From Nitrososphaerota archaeon (GTDB lineage Archaea > Thermoproteota > Nitrososphaeria > Nitrososphaerales > Nitrosopumilaceae), in assembly GCA_028866895.1 (NCBI GenBank), contig JAGWHF010000002.1, forward strand, positions 133,309 through 197,308: a stretch of 64,000 nt of DNA, given 5' to 3'. Both the position numbers and the translations under genes were made by a program. Every line of letters begins with the position of its first letter. The stretch's first letter is position 1. The notes beneath the pieces were generated by a model. It saw only the letters and a list, made by a program, of their open reading frames with translations. It was not told where the DNA came from and made no database searches. This document shows, piece by piece, positions 17,423 to 25,779 of this stretch.

Positions 17423-17803
17423 TTATGCGATTTCAGGCTGACCCACACAAAAACAGTTCACAACCTTGATGATCTTGTCCATCTCGATGGGTTTCGGCAG
17501 TACGGCAGTAGCCCCACAACCATCAATTCTATCATCAACGTTTATGGATCCAGTGACCATTACCACAACGGCGTCTGGGTTGCACTCCTTTATTTTTTGC
17601 AACCCATAAAACCCGTCATACTCTGGCATCAAGGCGTCAATGAATACTACGTCTGGTCGTAGCTCATTATACAGTTCAGCCGCCTCCCTTCCGTTCTTAC
17701 CTGTCCCGATGACATCCAACTTTGCAATCTTGAGCAGTTCTGTAAAGACGCTTCTTACTCCACTGTCATCATCCACCACTATGGCTCTTATGCTCATGCC
17801 CAA
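17423..17803 (-). CDS. Stand-alone response-regulator receiver domain (CheY-like)
   Basis: A 126-residue single receiver domain. The acidic cluster D11-D12-D13, phospho-acceptor D56 in V-V-F-I-D-A-L-M-P, T84 in M-V-T-G-S and K104 in L-P-K-P-I are all in place, so it should be phosphorylatable. There is no output domain. It presumably relays a signal from a histidine kinase; one candidate kinase (53363) is in the window but far away. The start may be the first ATG (17803) or the ATG two codons later. Confidence 0.9.
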   Translation of the reverse strand: MGMSIRAIVVDDDSGVRSVFTELLKIAKLDVIGTGKNGREAAELYNELRPDVVFIDALMPEYDGFYGLQKIKECNPDAVVVMVTGSINVDDRIDGCGATAVLPKPIEMDKIIKVVNCFCVGQPEIA

Positions 17804-17948
17804 GATATATCACGGATTGGATATTAAAACAAGTTTGTCCGGGATAAACGAACGTGGTTGGATTAGGGGCGTGAGCCCTTTTAACAACCATGAATACCTA
17901 CCACTCGGGTGTTTTAATCCTCAGGTTTGATGGAAGATCTGTACTGTG

Positions 17949-18176
17949 TCATACACGGCTGGGCGTTTGCTGGAATGTTGCAGAACTGACAGTCCACCAA
18001 TTGTGGTATCCGAGTATCTGTGCAACTTGTGCGATGCGACAAGTGAAATCATGCCAAAAATCCATATTTTTCTGTTCATCAATTTCCACCAGTACCTGAT
18101 TTCGAAGCAAAACCGCTGGTGCCAGAAATGTCCTCAGATTTGCCACTTTTATCCGTGGATCGTACCATCTGCCCAT
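17949..18176 (-). CDS. Possible small hypothetical protein, uncertain
   Basis: A 75-residue frame from ATG 18176 with protein-like composition (hydrophobic L-R-T-F-L-A-P-A-V-L-L, then aromatic-rich tail). A TATA-like atttaag at about 18209-18216 lies 35 bases upstream and could serve this gene and the divergent KH-protein gene. No motif is recognised. The rest of 17804-18214 shows nothing else. Confidence 0.3.
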   Translation of the reverse strand: MGRWYDPRIKVANLRTFLAPAVLLRNQVLVEIDEQKNMDFWHDFTCRIAQVAQILGYHNWWTVSSATFQQTPSRV

Positions 18177-18214
18177 GCGATCTTCCCTGAGACGTCCTGA
18201 GCCGACATTCTTAA

Positions 18215-18757
18215 ATGAGCCAAGACGTAGTAGGAAAATCGATTTCCTTGAGGACACCCATTTGCAGTTTTGATGCGATGAATGGCATTCTATGTCCACA
18301 ATGTGAGTCCAAACTGGATTCCGGAAAGCTTACAAAGGCAGACGTAGACGCTTCCATAAAACTTGTGCAGCTTTCCCAGAAGATACCGCAGATTGAGAAA
18401 TTCACCCTGAATTCTTGCCAGGAATCTGGAGGAAATTATGTCTTGTACCTGAACAGTTCGGACATAATGACCGTAAGGCAGAGTAGGGAACTCTACAGGA
18501 TACTACAGGGCGAGTTTCAGGGGAAGATCTGGCTCGTAGAGGAACGGTGTGATGACAAAAAGTTCATCGAGGACCTCTTTTTCCCAATAAAGATACTTAC
18601 CATAAACCAACTATGGGCTCCCGGGGGCGTGAGAAAGACCAAGGTCATAGTCTCCGGAAAAAAGACTTCAAGATTTCCCATCGATGTAGACAAAGTCATT
18701 TCGATATCCAAGAATCTCCGAAACATCGAGCTTATCGTGGAGTTTGAAAGAAGGTGA
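18215..18757 (+). CDS. NusA-like KH-domain protein
   Basis: Up to 180 residues. It begins with a short zinc-knuckle-like P-I-C-S-F-D-A-x-x-G-I-L-C-P-Q-C and continues into tandem KH-like folds: G-K-I-W-L-V-E-E-R-C-D-D-K-K-F-I-E-D-L-F-F-P and V-I-V-S-G-K-K with K-V-I-S-I-S-K-N. Related archaeal proteins are described as NusA-like transcription factors that bind RNA. A TATA-like ttcttaaat overlaps the ATG at 18215, so the true start may be the TTG at 18248, which puts the P-I-C motif near the N-terminus. aspS follows with overlap or a 4-base gap. Confidence 0.8.
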   Translation: MSQDVVGKSISLRTPICSFDAMNGILCPQCESKLDSGKLTKADVDASIKLVQLSQKIPQIEKFTLNSCQESGGNYVLYLNSSDIMTVRQSRELYRILQGEFQGKIWLVEERCDDKKFIEDLFFPIKILTINQLWAPGGVRKTKVIVSGKKTSRFPIDVDKVISISKNLRNIELIVEFERR

Positions 18758-18761
18758 TGGT

Positions 18762-20051
18762 TTGGACATAAAGCGAACCCACCGTATTGGATGCCTATCC
18801 CCCGCAATGAAGGGACAAAAGGTAACGGTTGGCGGCTGGGTGGAGGATCTGCGAGAACTTGGGAAGCTCTCCTTCCTCACCTTGAGGGATGTCACAGGCG
18901 TCGCTCAGATAGTAATAGTCGGCGAGGAAGGCCTTCGCGAGGTAAGAGATCTTACCAGGCAAAGTGTCATAAGGGTAACTGGGACCGTGCAGGAAACCAA
19001 GGCAAGAGACTTTCCTTTTGAGATAAAATCCGAAAAAATCGAGATTCTCTCGATGGCAGTCCATCCGCTTCCAATAGATCCAATAGGCCGCCTTGAGAGC
19101 AATATAGACAACAGGCTAAACGCCCGGGCGCTGGACCTTAGGAACCAGAAGACTGCCTCAATCTTTAAGATAAGGCACCATGTCTTGCAGTCGATTCGTG
19201 CGACTCTGACAGACCTAGGCTTCCTTGAGGTGAACACTCCGAAGATAATCGGGAGTGCAAGCGAGGGTGGAGCAAACCTCTTCTCCTTAAAATATTTTGA
19301 AAAGCAGGCCTATCTTGCACAAAGCCCCCAGCTTTACAAGGAACAACTGACCCTGGGACTCGAAAGGATTTTCGAGATTTCCTCCTTTTACAGGGCCGAA
19401 AAATCCCATACGGTAAGGCACCTCACAGAGTTTACTAGCGTGGACATTGAGGCTGACTTCATGGACTATACGGATGTCATGGAGATCCTCGAGACCGTCA
19501 TAACGAATGCGTTTGAAAATGTGGAAAGGAACTGCCTTGAGGAGCAAAAAATGCTTGGTGTGGAAGTGAGGAGGCCACAGACCCCGTTTGCGAGGATTAC
19601 CTACCAGCAGGCAATACTGGAATTGGGGCGGGAAGGAATAGATCTTGCAGTAGGGGACGACCTTCAGGATGCCCACCTCAGAAAGCTTGGTGATCTGCAT
19701 CCGGGCTTTTATTTCCTTACGGACTGGCCAATGAGCCTCAAACCGTTTTACATACACGAGAAGGATGACAACCCGATGCTCTCAAAATCCTTTGATCTTC
19801 AATACGGCTACCTTGAACTTTCCTCTGGGGGAATGCGCCTACATGATCCTCGCAGGATAAGGGCAAGGCTAAAGGAACAGGGACTAGATCCCGCGCAATT
19901 TGAGGATCATCTGAAGGCCTTTGACTGGGGCATGCCCCCGCACTCTGGATGGGGTCTAGGTCTTGACAGGCTCATTGCAGTCATTACAAAGATGGAAAAC
20001 GTAAGGGAGACCGTACTCTATCCCAGAGACCCGGAAAGACTATTTCCCTAA
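18762..20051 (+). CDS. aspS: Aspartyl-tRNA synthetase
   Basis: A 429-residue class IIb synthetase of the short archaeal/eukaryotic form without the bacterial GAD insertion. It has an N-terminal OB-fold anticodon domain (G-W-V-E-D-L-R), motif 2 F-Y-R-A-E-K-S-H-T-V-R-H-L-T-E-F, and motif 3 G-W-G-L-G-L-D-R-L near the end. It charges tRNA-Asp and perhaps also tRNA-Asn. TTG at 18762, just after the upstream stop, is preferred; TTG at 18744 would overlap the KH gene by 14 bases. Confidence 0.95.
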   Translation: MDIKRTHRIGCLSPAMKGQKVTVGGWVEDLRELGKLSFLTLRDVTGVAQIVIVGEEGLREVRDLTRQSVIRVTGTVQETKARDFPFEIKSEKIEILSMAVHPLPIDPIGRLESNIDNRLNARALDLRNQKTASIFKIRHHVLQSIRATLTDLGFLEVNTPKIIGSASEGGANLFSLKYFEKQAYLAQSPQLYKEQLTLGLERIFEISSFYRAEKSHTVRHLTEFTSVDIEADFMDYTDVMEILETVITNAFENVERNCLEEQKMLGVEVRRPQTPFARITYQQAILELGREGIDLAVGDDLQDAHLRKLGDLHPGFYFLTDWPMSLKPFYIHEKDDNPMLSKSFDLQYGYLELSSGGMRLHDPRRIRARLKEQGLDPAQFEDHLKAFDWGMPPHSGWGLGLDRLIAVITKMENVRETVLYPRDPERLFP

Positions 20052-20082
20052 AAGATAAATCTGGATCATACAGTATACAACT

Positions 20083-20424
20083 GTGCAACAGTGTGACTTC
20101 TGCGGCTCGGATTTTGGCGATCATACCTGCTACTTTTGCGATAAAAAATGCTGCGATTCTTGCATGACCAACGACAGGACAAGATGCAAGAAATGCTATA
20201 TTGCAAAGAGGAAGCTGGGCTGGAAGATCTTCAAGAAGAACAAAGTGTTACTTGGATTCTTGGGTTTTGTGTGGGCCTATACTGTCTTCCCAGTGCCTCT
20301 CATCAAAGGGATTGATCCCACCTTTTACTGGATTTGTTTTGGTGTTGCCGTGATGATTATGATACCAGTATGCCTAGCCATGTTCTTCTGGTCAAGGGAG
20401 CCTCCGGTATCTGATCTTAGGTAA
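20083..20424 (+). CDS. Zinc-finger membrane protein
   Basis: A 113-residue protein. The first 40 residues carry a dense cysteine pattern, C-D-F-C, C-Y-F-C, C-C-D-S-C, C-K-K-C, consistent with a B-box or cross-brace type pair of zinc sites. Two hydrophobic helices follow at about residues 55-75 and 82-105. The start is GTG at 20083. It follows aspS by 31 bases and may be read from the same promoter. It overlaps the convergent leuB by 8 bases. The function is unknown. Confidence 0.7.
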   Translation: MQQCDFCGSDFGDHTCYFCDKKCCDSCMTNDRTRCKKCYIAKRKLGWKIFKKNKVLLGFLGFVWAYTVFPVPLIKGIDPTFYWICFGVAVMIMIPVCLAMFFWSREPPVSDLR

Positions 20425-21427
20425 GTCTTGAGATTACTTCTTGCGTAAATTCCATGGTGGTCTTGTTGCCACCTATGTCTTTTGTCTTGGTACCGGAAGC
20501 AACCACGTCGTATACCGCCTTCTCCAACTTTCTTGCAACTTCTGCAGCCTTGGGATCTTTCTTCCTTGCTGCAAGCCATTCAAACATCATCTTTGCAGAG
20601 AGGATGAATGATGACGGGTTGGCAGCCCGTTTGCCCGCAATATCGAATGCGGCTCCGTGAACCGGTTCAAATAATGCAAAATCTTCCCCTATGTTGGCTG
20701 CAGGAGCCATGCCAAGTCCCCCTACCACTTGGGCAGCCTCGTCCGACAAGATGTCCCCGAAAAGATTGGTGGTAACTATTACGTCAAATGATTCCGGTTG
20801 TCTTATCAGGTTCATTGCACAGGCATCTACATACATCTGATCAAAACTTATGCCCTTGAATTCCTCTGCGACTGCCGCACAAGACCTTGCGAAGAGACCG
20901 TCAGTCTTACGCATTACGTTTGCCTTGTGCACGCAGGTGACCTTGCCTTTCCTCTGGCTTGCCGCCATGAAGGCGTATCTGGCAATCCGCTTTGATGCAG
21001 ATTCTGATATGGTCCTAAGAGCAACCGCCGTACTTCCTATGTCAAACTCCATCCCAGCATACAAGTCCTCGGTGTTTTCCCTTACTATGACGAGGTCGAT
21101 ATTTTCCTTGAGAGCTGGCATGTTAGGCCAGGATTTTGCCGGTCTTATGTTGGCGTAAAGATTCAACAACCGCCTTAGATACACTATGACATCTGCAGCG
21201 CTCTCACCTACTGGTGCCTTGAGGCATGCATCGGACCTTGTTATCACGTCGATAACCTCCTGAGGCAATGCCTTACCGGTCTTCTTTAGCGCCTTGTCTC
21301 CTGCCTCAAGGCTCCTGATCTCCAAGCCAAGCCCAAACCTGTCGTTTATTGCATTGAGCACGTCTAAAACCGACTCCGATATCTCGGGGCCAATTCCGTC
21401 GCCCGTAATGAGGGATATCCTATACAT
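20417..21427 (-). CDS. leuB: 3-isopropylmalate dehydrogenase
   Basis: A 336-residue member of the isocitrate/isopropylmalate dehydrogenase family. Evidence is the N-terminal G-D-G-I-G-P-E, R-E-N-T-E-D-L-Y-A-G-M-E, K-A-N-V-M-R-K-T-D-G-L-F and N-L-F-G-D-I-L-S-D-E-A-A. In leucine synthesis it oxidises 3-isopropylmalate. It starts immediately after the leuA stop, and the ilvB-ilvN-leuA-leuB operon points to LeuB over isocitrate or homoisocitrate dehydrogenase, although substrate specificity cannot be read with certainty. leuC and leuD are not in the window. Confidence 0.88.
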   Translation of the reverse strand: MYRISLITGDGIGPEISESVLDVLNAINDRFGLGLEIRSLEAGDKALKKTGKALPQEVIDVITRSDACLKAPVGESAADVIVYLRRLLNLYANIRPAKSWPNMPALKENIDLVIVRENTEDLYAGMEFDIGSTAVALRTISESASKRIARYAFMAASQRKGKVTCVHKANVMRKTDGLFARSCAAVAEEFKGISFDQMYVDACAMNLIRQPESFDVIVTTNLFGDILSDEAAQVVGGLGMAPAANIGEDFALFEPVHGAAFDIAGKRAANPSSFILSAKMMFEWLAARKKDPKAAEVARKLEKAVYDVVASGTKTKDIGGNKTTMEFTQEVISRLT

Positions 21428-22945
21428 CTAGGGTCCCAAGTTTTTCTGTTTAAGTATATTCTTGAGCATTATTCTGTTTATTCCGTCAATCATGGCTTGT
21501 ACACTTGTTATCACTATGTCCTCCCCTACAGATTTTGCTGATGCTTGGTTACCGTATGCGTCCTCCACCTTTATTGTTACCTCGCAGAGCGCCTCCGATC
21601 CGCCTGATATGGAGTCGAGTTTGTACTCCTTTATCCTGACCTTTGCAATCTCGCCTGTTATCTTTTGTATCGCGTTAATGGATGCATCCACGGGGCCTAC
21701 GCCATAGTCCGTCCCTATGAAATCCTTCCCCTCGATATTCAGCTTTACAAAGGCATACGGCATGTTTCCTATGCCTGTGGATACTGAGAAGCCTGCAAGG
21801 TGTACGAGTCTTCTCAGTCCCTCTTGGTGCATCACCTCGCCTGTAATGGATAGCAACTCGACATCGGTAACATGCTTTCCTTGATCACCGAGATTCTTTA
21901 CCCGCTCAAGTATTTCATGAGTCTGCTCCTTTGAAGGCTGTATTCCATACTCCTCTAGCATGGCAGACACTCCGTGGGCTCCAGCATGTTTCCCCACTTG
22001 GAACCATCGCGTCCTCCCAACGATTTCCGGACTTATCGGCTCATATGTCAGTGGATTGCTCAAAACCCCATGCGTGTGGATTCCAGACTCGTGGCCGAAT
22101 GCGTTCTCACCAACTATTGCCTTGTTGGGTTGCACTTGCACGCCCACAATCTTGGAAACAAATCTGGAGGTATCGTAAAGTAGCCGCGAGTTTATGTTTG
22201 TTTCATACTTGTTTTCAAATTGCAGACACTGGAGGGCCATGACAAATTCCTCAAGGGAGGCGTTCCCTGCTCTCTCACCTATGCCGTTGATGGTGACATG
22301 TGCGCATTGTGCTCCTGCCTGTATTCCAGATATAGCGTTTGCGACAGCAAGACCAAAATCGTTGTGACAGTGGACACTGACCGGCAGGTGGGTTGCCTCT
22401 ATCGCATCCTTTGTAATGGCGGCAATGTACTGGGGTGTTGAGTATCCTACAGTATCAGGTATGTCAATCCTGTCAGCACCAGCCTCAGTTACTGCCTTAA
22501 AGACACTTTTGAGGAACTCTCTCTCCGTCCTGGTGGCATCCTCGGCAGAAAATTCAACCTGCAGACCACGTGACTTTGCATACTCCACTGCCTCTACGGC
22601 CTTTGCAACTGCCTGTTCCCGTGTGAGGTTGAGCTTATACTTTAGGTGAATGTCCGAAGTGGCGATGAAAGTGTGAATGTATCCCAGACCTGCGCCCACG
22701 GCGGCATCTATGTCCTTCCTCTCCGTCCTTGCAAGTCCGCATACTTCGGCGCGCAGGTTTGCGTTTGCTATCTCCCTTACGGCCTTCCTTTCTCCTTCTG
22801 AGATGATGGGAAATCCAGCCTCTATGGCATCAACGCCCAACTCGTCCAATTTGTGTGCGATCGCAAGCTTTTGCTCTGGCGTCAATGCAACACCAGGGGT
22901 CTGCTCTCCGTCCCTCAAGGTGGTATCAAAAATCCTTACCTTCAA
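21428..22945 (-). CDS. leuA: 2-isopropylmalate synthase
   Basis: A 505-residue Claisen-condensing enzyme. The catalytic barrel begins T-T-L-R-D-G-E-Q-T-P-G, with metal-binding H-C-H-N-D-F-G-L-A and N-G-I-G-E-R-A-G-N-A. The C-terminal LeuA allosteric (feedback) domain is present (Y-G-V-G-P-V-D-A-S-I-N-A-I). Citramalate synthase is a less likely alternative given the neighbours. The start is TTG; its TTGA overlaps the ilvN stop, which suggests translational coupling. Confidence 0.92.
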   Translation of the reverse strand: MKVRIFDTTLRDGEQTPGVALTPEQKLAIAHKLDELGVDAIEAGFPIISEGERKAVREIANANLRAEVCGLARTERKDIDAAVGAGLGYIHTFIATSDIHLKYKLNLTREQAVAKAVEAVEYAKSRGLQVEFSAEDATRTEREFLKSVFKAVTEAGADRIDIPDTVGYSTPQYIAAITKDAIEATHLPVSVHCHNDFGLAVANAISGIQAGAQCAHVTINGIGERAGNASLEEFVMALQCLQFENKYETNINSRLLYDTSRFVSKIVGVQVQPNKAIVGENAFGHESGIHTHGVLSNPLTYEPISPEIVGRTRWFQVGKHAGAHGVSAMLEEYGIQPSKEQTHEILERVKNLGDQGKHVTDVELLSITGEVMHQEGLRRLVHLAGFSVSTGIGNMPYAFVKLNIEGKDFIGTDYGVGPVDASINAIQKITGEIAKVRIKEYKLDSISGGSEALCEVTIKVEDAYGNQASAKSVGEDIVITSVQAMIDGINRIMLKNILKQKNLGP

Positions 22946-23427
22946 TTTCCAACCCCCCTTTCCAGTGCGCAGATGCCAGTCCTTGTTATCTCGAGAATCC
23001 CGTACTCCCTAACCAGCTCCTCAAAAGCGTTTATCCTGTCTGGAGTAGCTGTTATCTCTACAACTATGGAAGACTTCCTCACGTCATGGACGTTACACTT
23101 GAAGGCATTTGCAAGGTCTGTTATCTCCATTATGTCAGAGGGTTTTGAAATCTTGATCTTCATCAACACCAGCTCCCGATAGATGCTCTTTTTCTCATCT
23201 AATAGTTTTACCTCAACGGTATCTATCATCTTTTCAAGCTGCTTGATTATCTGGTTGAGCTGTCTCTCGTCTGCAGAGGTTGTAATGGTCATCCTGGAGA
23301 ACTCGGGGTTCTCAGTGACTCCTACTGATATGCTGTCAATATTGTAATTCCTTGACCTGAAGAGATTGGTAACCTTGAAGAGCACGCCGGGTTTGTTCTC
23401 AACAAGGACGGAAATTATGGACCACAT
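22942..23427 (-). CDS. ilvN: Acetolactate synthase small (regulatory) subunit
   Basis: A 161-residue protein with an N-terminal ACT domain (V-E-N-K-P-G-V-L-F-K-V-T-N-L-F-R-S-R-N-Y-N-I-D-S) and the conserved C-terminal IlvH-type domain ending in T-R-T-G. It confers valine-type feedback control on the catalytic subunit. It lies 12 bases downstream of ilvB and overlaps leuA by 4 bases. Confidence 0.93.
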   Translation of the reverse strand: MWSIISVLVENKPGVLFKVTNLFRSRNYNIDSISVGVTENPEFSRMTITTSADERQLNQIIKQLEKMIDTVEVKLLDEKKSIYRELVLMKIKISKPSDIMEITDLANAFKCNVHDVRKSSIVVEITATPDRINAFEELVREYGILEITRTGICALERGVGN

Positions 23428-23439
23428 GAGAATCCCTGT

Positions 23440-25128
23440 CTACGATGGTAGGATCATGTCCTTGAGGGGCGTGCCGGGGGCTACAAACGGCAAGACGTCC
23501 TCCTGCGGGTCGATGGGTATGTCTATGACTGTTGCCACGTTACTCTTTAGTGCCATCTGGACTGCCTTTCCAATCTCATCTAGGTTTTCTGCCCTTATTC
23601 CTTGGGCTCCGTATGATTCTGCCAGCTTTACATAGTCAGGACAGTTCTTGAGGTCTATCCCGATCATCCGTCTGTCGTAGAACGTGCGCTGCCACTGTGC
23701 CACCATTCCGAGCGAAAAATTGTTCAGCAAGAATACTATCACTGGCAGGTCGTCTAATACTGAGACCGCGAGAGAGTTCTCCGTCATGTTGAAGCTTCCC
23801 TCCCCAGCGATGTCTACCACGGGCACATCAGGCTTGGCAGCCTTGGCACCTATGGCGGCAGGGAATCCCCACCCCATCGTTCCAAGACCTGTAGAGCTGA
23901 AGAAGGTTCCAGGGTGGATGACATCAAAGAACAAAGACGCCCACATCTGGTGCTGCCCGACCTCAGTTGTAACAATCGACTGCGCGGGGAGGACTTCCCT
24001 TAATTTCCGTAATACCTTGGCGGCACCCAGGGGATGTGGATGAAGTTTCAAATTCTCCCTAAAGTAATCCCTTGTCTCATTCACTCTCTTTAGCCAGAGG
24101 TTGTCCCCCTCTCTCTTTACTGCCTTCTGAATGAGCATCTTGACCATTATCCTAAGCGACGCCTTGATGTCTCCAACCACGGCTATGTGGGTGGTCTGGT
24201 TTTTACCAATCTCGGCGGGATCCACATCCATGTGTATTATCTTGAGATTCCTTTCAAATTCCTCGAATGTACCGACTGACCTGTCTGAGAATCTGGAACC
24301 GCATGCTAACACGCAGTCTGCCTCAACCATTATCTTGTTTGCCTCGGCATGGCCGTGCATCCCAATCGGGCCCAGTGAAAGAGGATGGTTTTCAGGAAAA
24401 GCTCCCTTGCCCTTAAACGTGGTCACTACCGGAATCATCAGCATCTCAGCTAGTGACTGGAGCTCCGCAAAAGCACCTGAAATTATCACGCCACCTCCTG
24501 CGAGTATGACGGGCCTCTCGGAGGAGAGCAGCATCTCAATTGCACGTTCTATCTTTCCTAAATCGGGGTCAACCCATGGGTGGTACCCGCGTATCTTCAC
24601 TTCTGAGGGAAACACCATGTCTGCCTCATTCTGCTGTACATCTTTGGGAATGTCAATCAAAACAGGACCCGGTCTGCCAGTAGCCGATATGTAAAAAGCC
24701 TTTTTTACCACCTCTGGAATCTCCGAGGCATTCATAGGCTGAAATGCGTATTTCACGATGGGCGTTGTTATGCCGATTATGTCGCTTTCCTGAAACGCGT
24801 CCTTTCCAATCATCTTTGTGGGGACCTGTCCTGTGATTGCCACCATTGGGGCCGAATCCGCCTGTGCGGTGGCAATGCCAGTTACGATGTTTGTTGCACC
24901 GGGTCCAGAGGTGGCGAAGCATACGCCTGGCCTCCTGCTAACCCTGCCAAAACCGTCGGCCATGTGGGAAGCAGACTGCTCATGTCTTACAAGTATGTGC
25001 CTGATGTTGCTCTTGTACAACTCGTCGTAAATGGGAAGGTTTGCCCCGCCAGGAAGTCCGAAGACTATGTTTGCGCCCTCCTTCTCGAGGGCAACCATTA
25101 ATGATCTAGCACCTGACATTTTTTCCAT
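23440..25128 (-). CDS. ilvB: Acetolactate synthase large subunit
   Basis: A 562-residue thiamin-diphosphate enzyme making acetolactate or acetohydroxybutyrate, the first common step of branched-chain amino acid synthesis. The catalytic glutamate is E50 (V-R-H-E-Q-S-A-S-H). The ThDP motif (G-E-G-S-F-N-M-T) and the F-L-L-N-N-F-S-L-G-M-V segment are present. The ATG at 25128 is chosen because GGAG (25138-25141) sits 9 bases upstream; a TTG at 25143 overlaps that SD. It heads the ilvB-ilvN-leuA-leuB operon and is preceded by a putative leader peptide; ilvC is not in the window. Confidence 0.95.
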   Translation of the reverse strand: MEKMSGARSLMVALEKEGANIVFGLPGGANLPIYDELYKSNIRHILVRHEQSASHMADGFGRVSRRPGVCFATSGPGATNIVTGIATAQADSAPMVAITGQVPTKMIGKDAFQESDIIGITTPIVKYAFQPMNASEIPEVVKKAFYISATGRPGPVLIDIPKDVQQNEADMVFPSEVKIRGYHPWVDPDLGKIERAIEMLLSSERPVILAGGGVIISGAFAELQSLAEMLMIPVVTTFKGKGAFPENHPLSLGPIGMHGHAEANKIMVEADCVLACGSRFSDRSVGTFEEFERNLKIIHMDVDPAEIGKNQTTHIAVVGDIKASLRIMVKMLIQKAVKREGDNLWLKRVNETRDYFRENLKLHPHPLGAAKVLRKLREVLPAQSIVTTEVGQHQMWASLFFDVIHPGTFFSSTGLGTMGWGFPAAIGAKAAKPDVPVVDIAGEGSFNMTENSLAVSVLDDLPVIVFLLNNFSLGMVAQWQRTFYDRRMIGIDLKNCPDYVKLAESYGAQGIRAENLDEIGKAVQMALKSNVATVIDIPIDPQEDVLPFVAPGTPLKDMILPS

Positions 25129-25148
25129 AATTTTTATCTCCAAACAGT

Positions 25149-25165
25149 TGCTGTAGCCTACAGCA
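25149..25165. promoter_or_regulatory. 17-base palindrome/hairpin at the ilv leader stop codon
   Basis: TGCTGTAG-C-CTACAGCA on the + strand is a perfect inverted repeat of two 8-base arms. In the ilvB transcript it can fold as a 7-bp hairpin with a GGC loop. It covers the last two leucine codons and stop codon of the leader peptide and ends 8 bases before the ilvB SD. It could act as RNA structure, as a DNA operator, or both. Confidence 0.55.
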
Positions 25166-25220
25166 GGAGGTCGACTAGCAGCACAATACCAGAAATGCTT
25201 GCCGAGCCTCCTAACTTCAT
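25158..25220 (-). CDS. Putative branched-chain amino acid leader peptide of the ilv-leu operon
   Basis: A 20-residue frame, M-K-L-G-G-S-A-S-I-S-G-I-V-L-L-V-D-L-L-L, stop. Ten residues are Leu, Ile or Val, and eight of the last nine are. The ATG lies about 30-40 bases after a TATA box on the same strand, and the stop precedes the ilvB ATG by 29 bases. The transcript can form a hairpin pairing 25201-25212 with 25165-25175 (11 pairs with one bulge), and a second hairpin at 25149-25165 directly abutting it. This matches the layout of bacterial ilv/leu attenuator leaders. Translation is not proven. Confidence 0.6.
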   Translation of the reverse strand: MKLGGSASISGIVLLVDLLL

Positions 25221-25249
25221 TTCAGTCCGTAATTTTTCACCGGATAGAA

Positions 25250-25262
25250 TTAATAAATATTG
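25250..25262 (-). promoter_or_regulatory. TATA box of the ilvB operon
   Basis: On the minus strand the run reads caatatttattaa. A start about 26 bases downstream would fall near 25228, some 8 bases before the leader ATG at 25220 and about 100 bases before ilvB. This places the leader peptide as the first frame of the operon transcript. Confidence 0.5.
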
Positions 25263-25377
25263 CTGGAATCCTATCACCCCGGTCCCTTTAGCCCCTTCCT
25301 GCAGGTGTAATTTTCTCACTTTCGTCCAGAAGACCCACACAAGACTTAAACTAGAACCTCATAAACCAAAAGCGATT

Positions 25378-25779
25378 TTGGGAGACAAAGAGGAGATACT
25401 TGGCGTACTTGAGACGTTTTTTGAGGCAGGCAAGACAAAGAATCTTGCACCACTGGGTGCAATCCAGCTAGATGATCCGAGGTTCTCAAGCTACAGCGAT
25501 GTCCCTCCATTCGACCTCAAGGATTATGCGACAACAATCGCCTTACAGCAGCTGAGATTTGTGAGCATATCAGACTATGAATACGAAATAAAAAATCCAA
25601 GGGTTGATATTTTCGATTCCTTTGCAGTGGCCACTTTCATCATAACCCAGAGTGGAATGATTGTGGATGGCTATAGCTTCAGAGGACAGCATATGTCGAT
25701 GGAAAGTAGAGGAACGTTTGTACTTGCAAGGCAGTCAAGGTGGAAAATAGTACACCTGCACCTTTCTAAGGTTTCTTAG
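25378..25779 (+). CDS. SnoaL-like (NTF2-fold) protein
   Basis: About 133 residues from TTG 25378. The pattern is an N-terminal helix (E-E-I-L-G-V-L-E-T-F-F-E-A-G), a central F-S-S-Y-S-D-V-P-P-F segment and C-terminal beta strands ending S-R-W-K-I-V-H-L-H-L-S, typical of the SnoaL-like/ketosteroid-isomerase-like fold. These proteins are often small enzymes or ligand binders with no predictable substrate. A TATA-like acttaaac at 25343-25350 lies about 30 bases upstream; the earlier ATG at 25195 is inside the divergent ilv control region. The end overlaps the convergent aldolase by 14 bases. Confidence 0.7.
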   Translation: MGDKEEILGVLETFFEAGKTKNLAPLGAIQLDDPRFSSYSDVPPFDLKDYATTIALQQLRFVSISDYEYEIKNPRVDIFDSFAVATFIITQSGMIVDGYSFRGQHMSMESRGTFVLARQSRWKIVHLHLSKVS

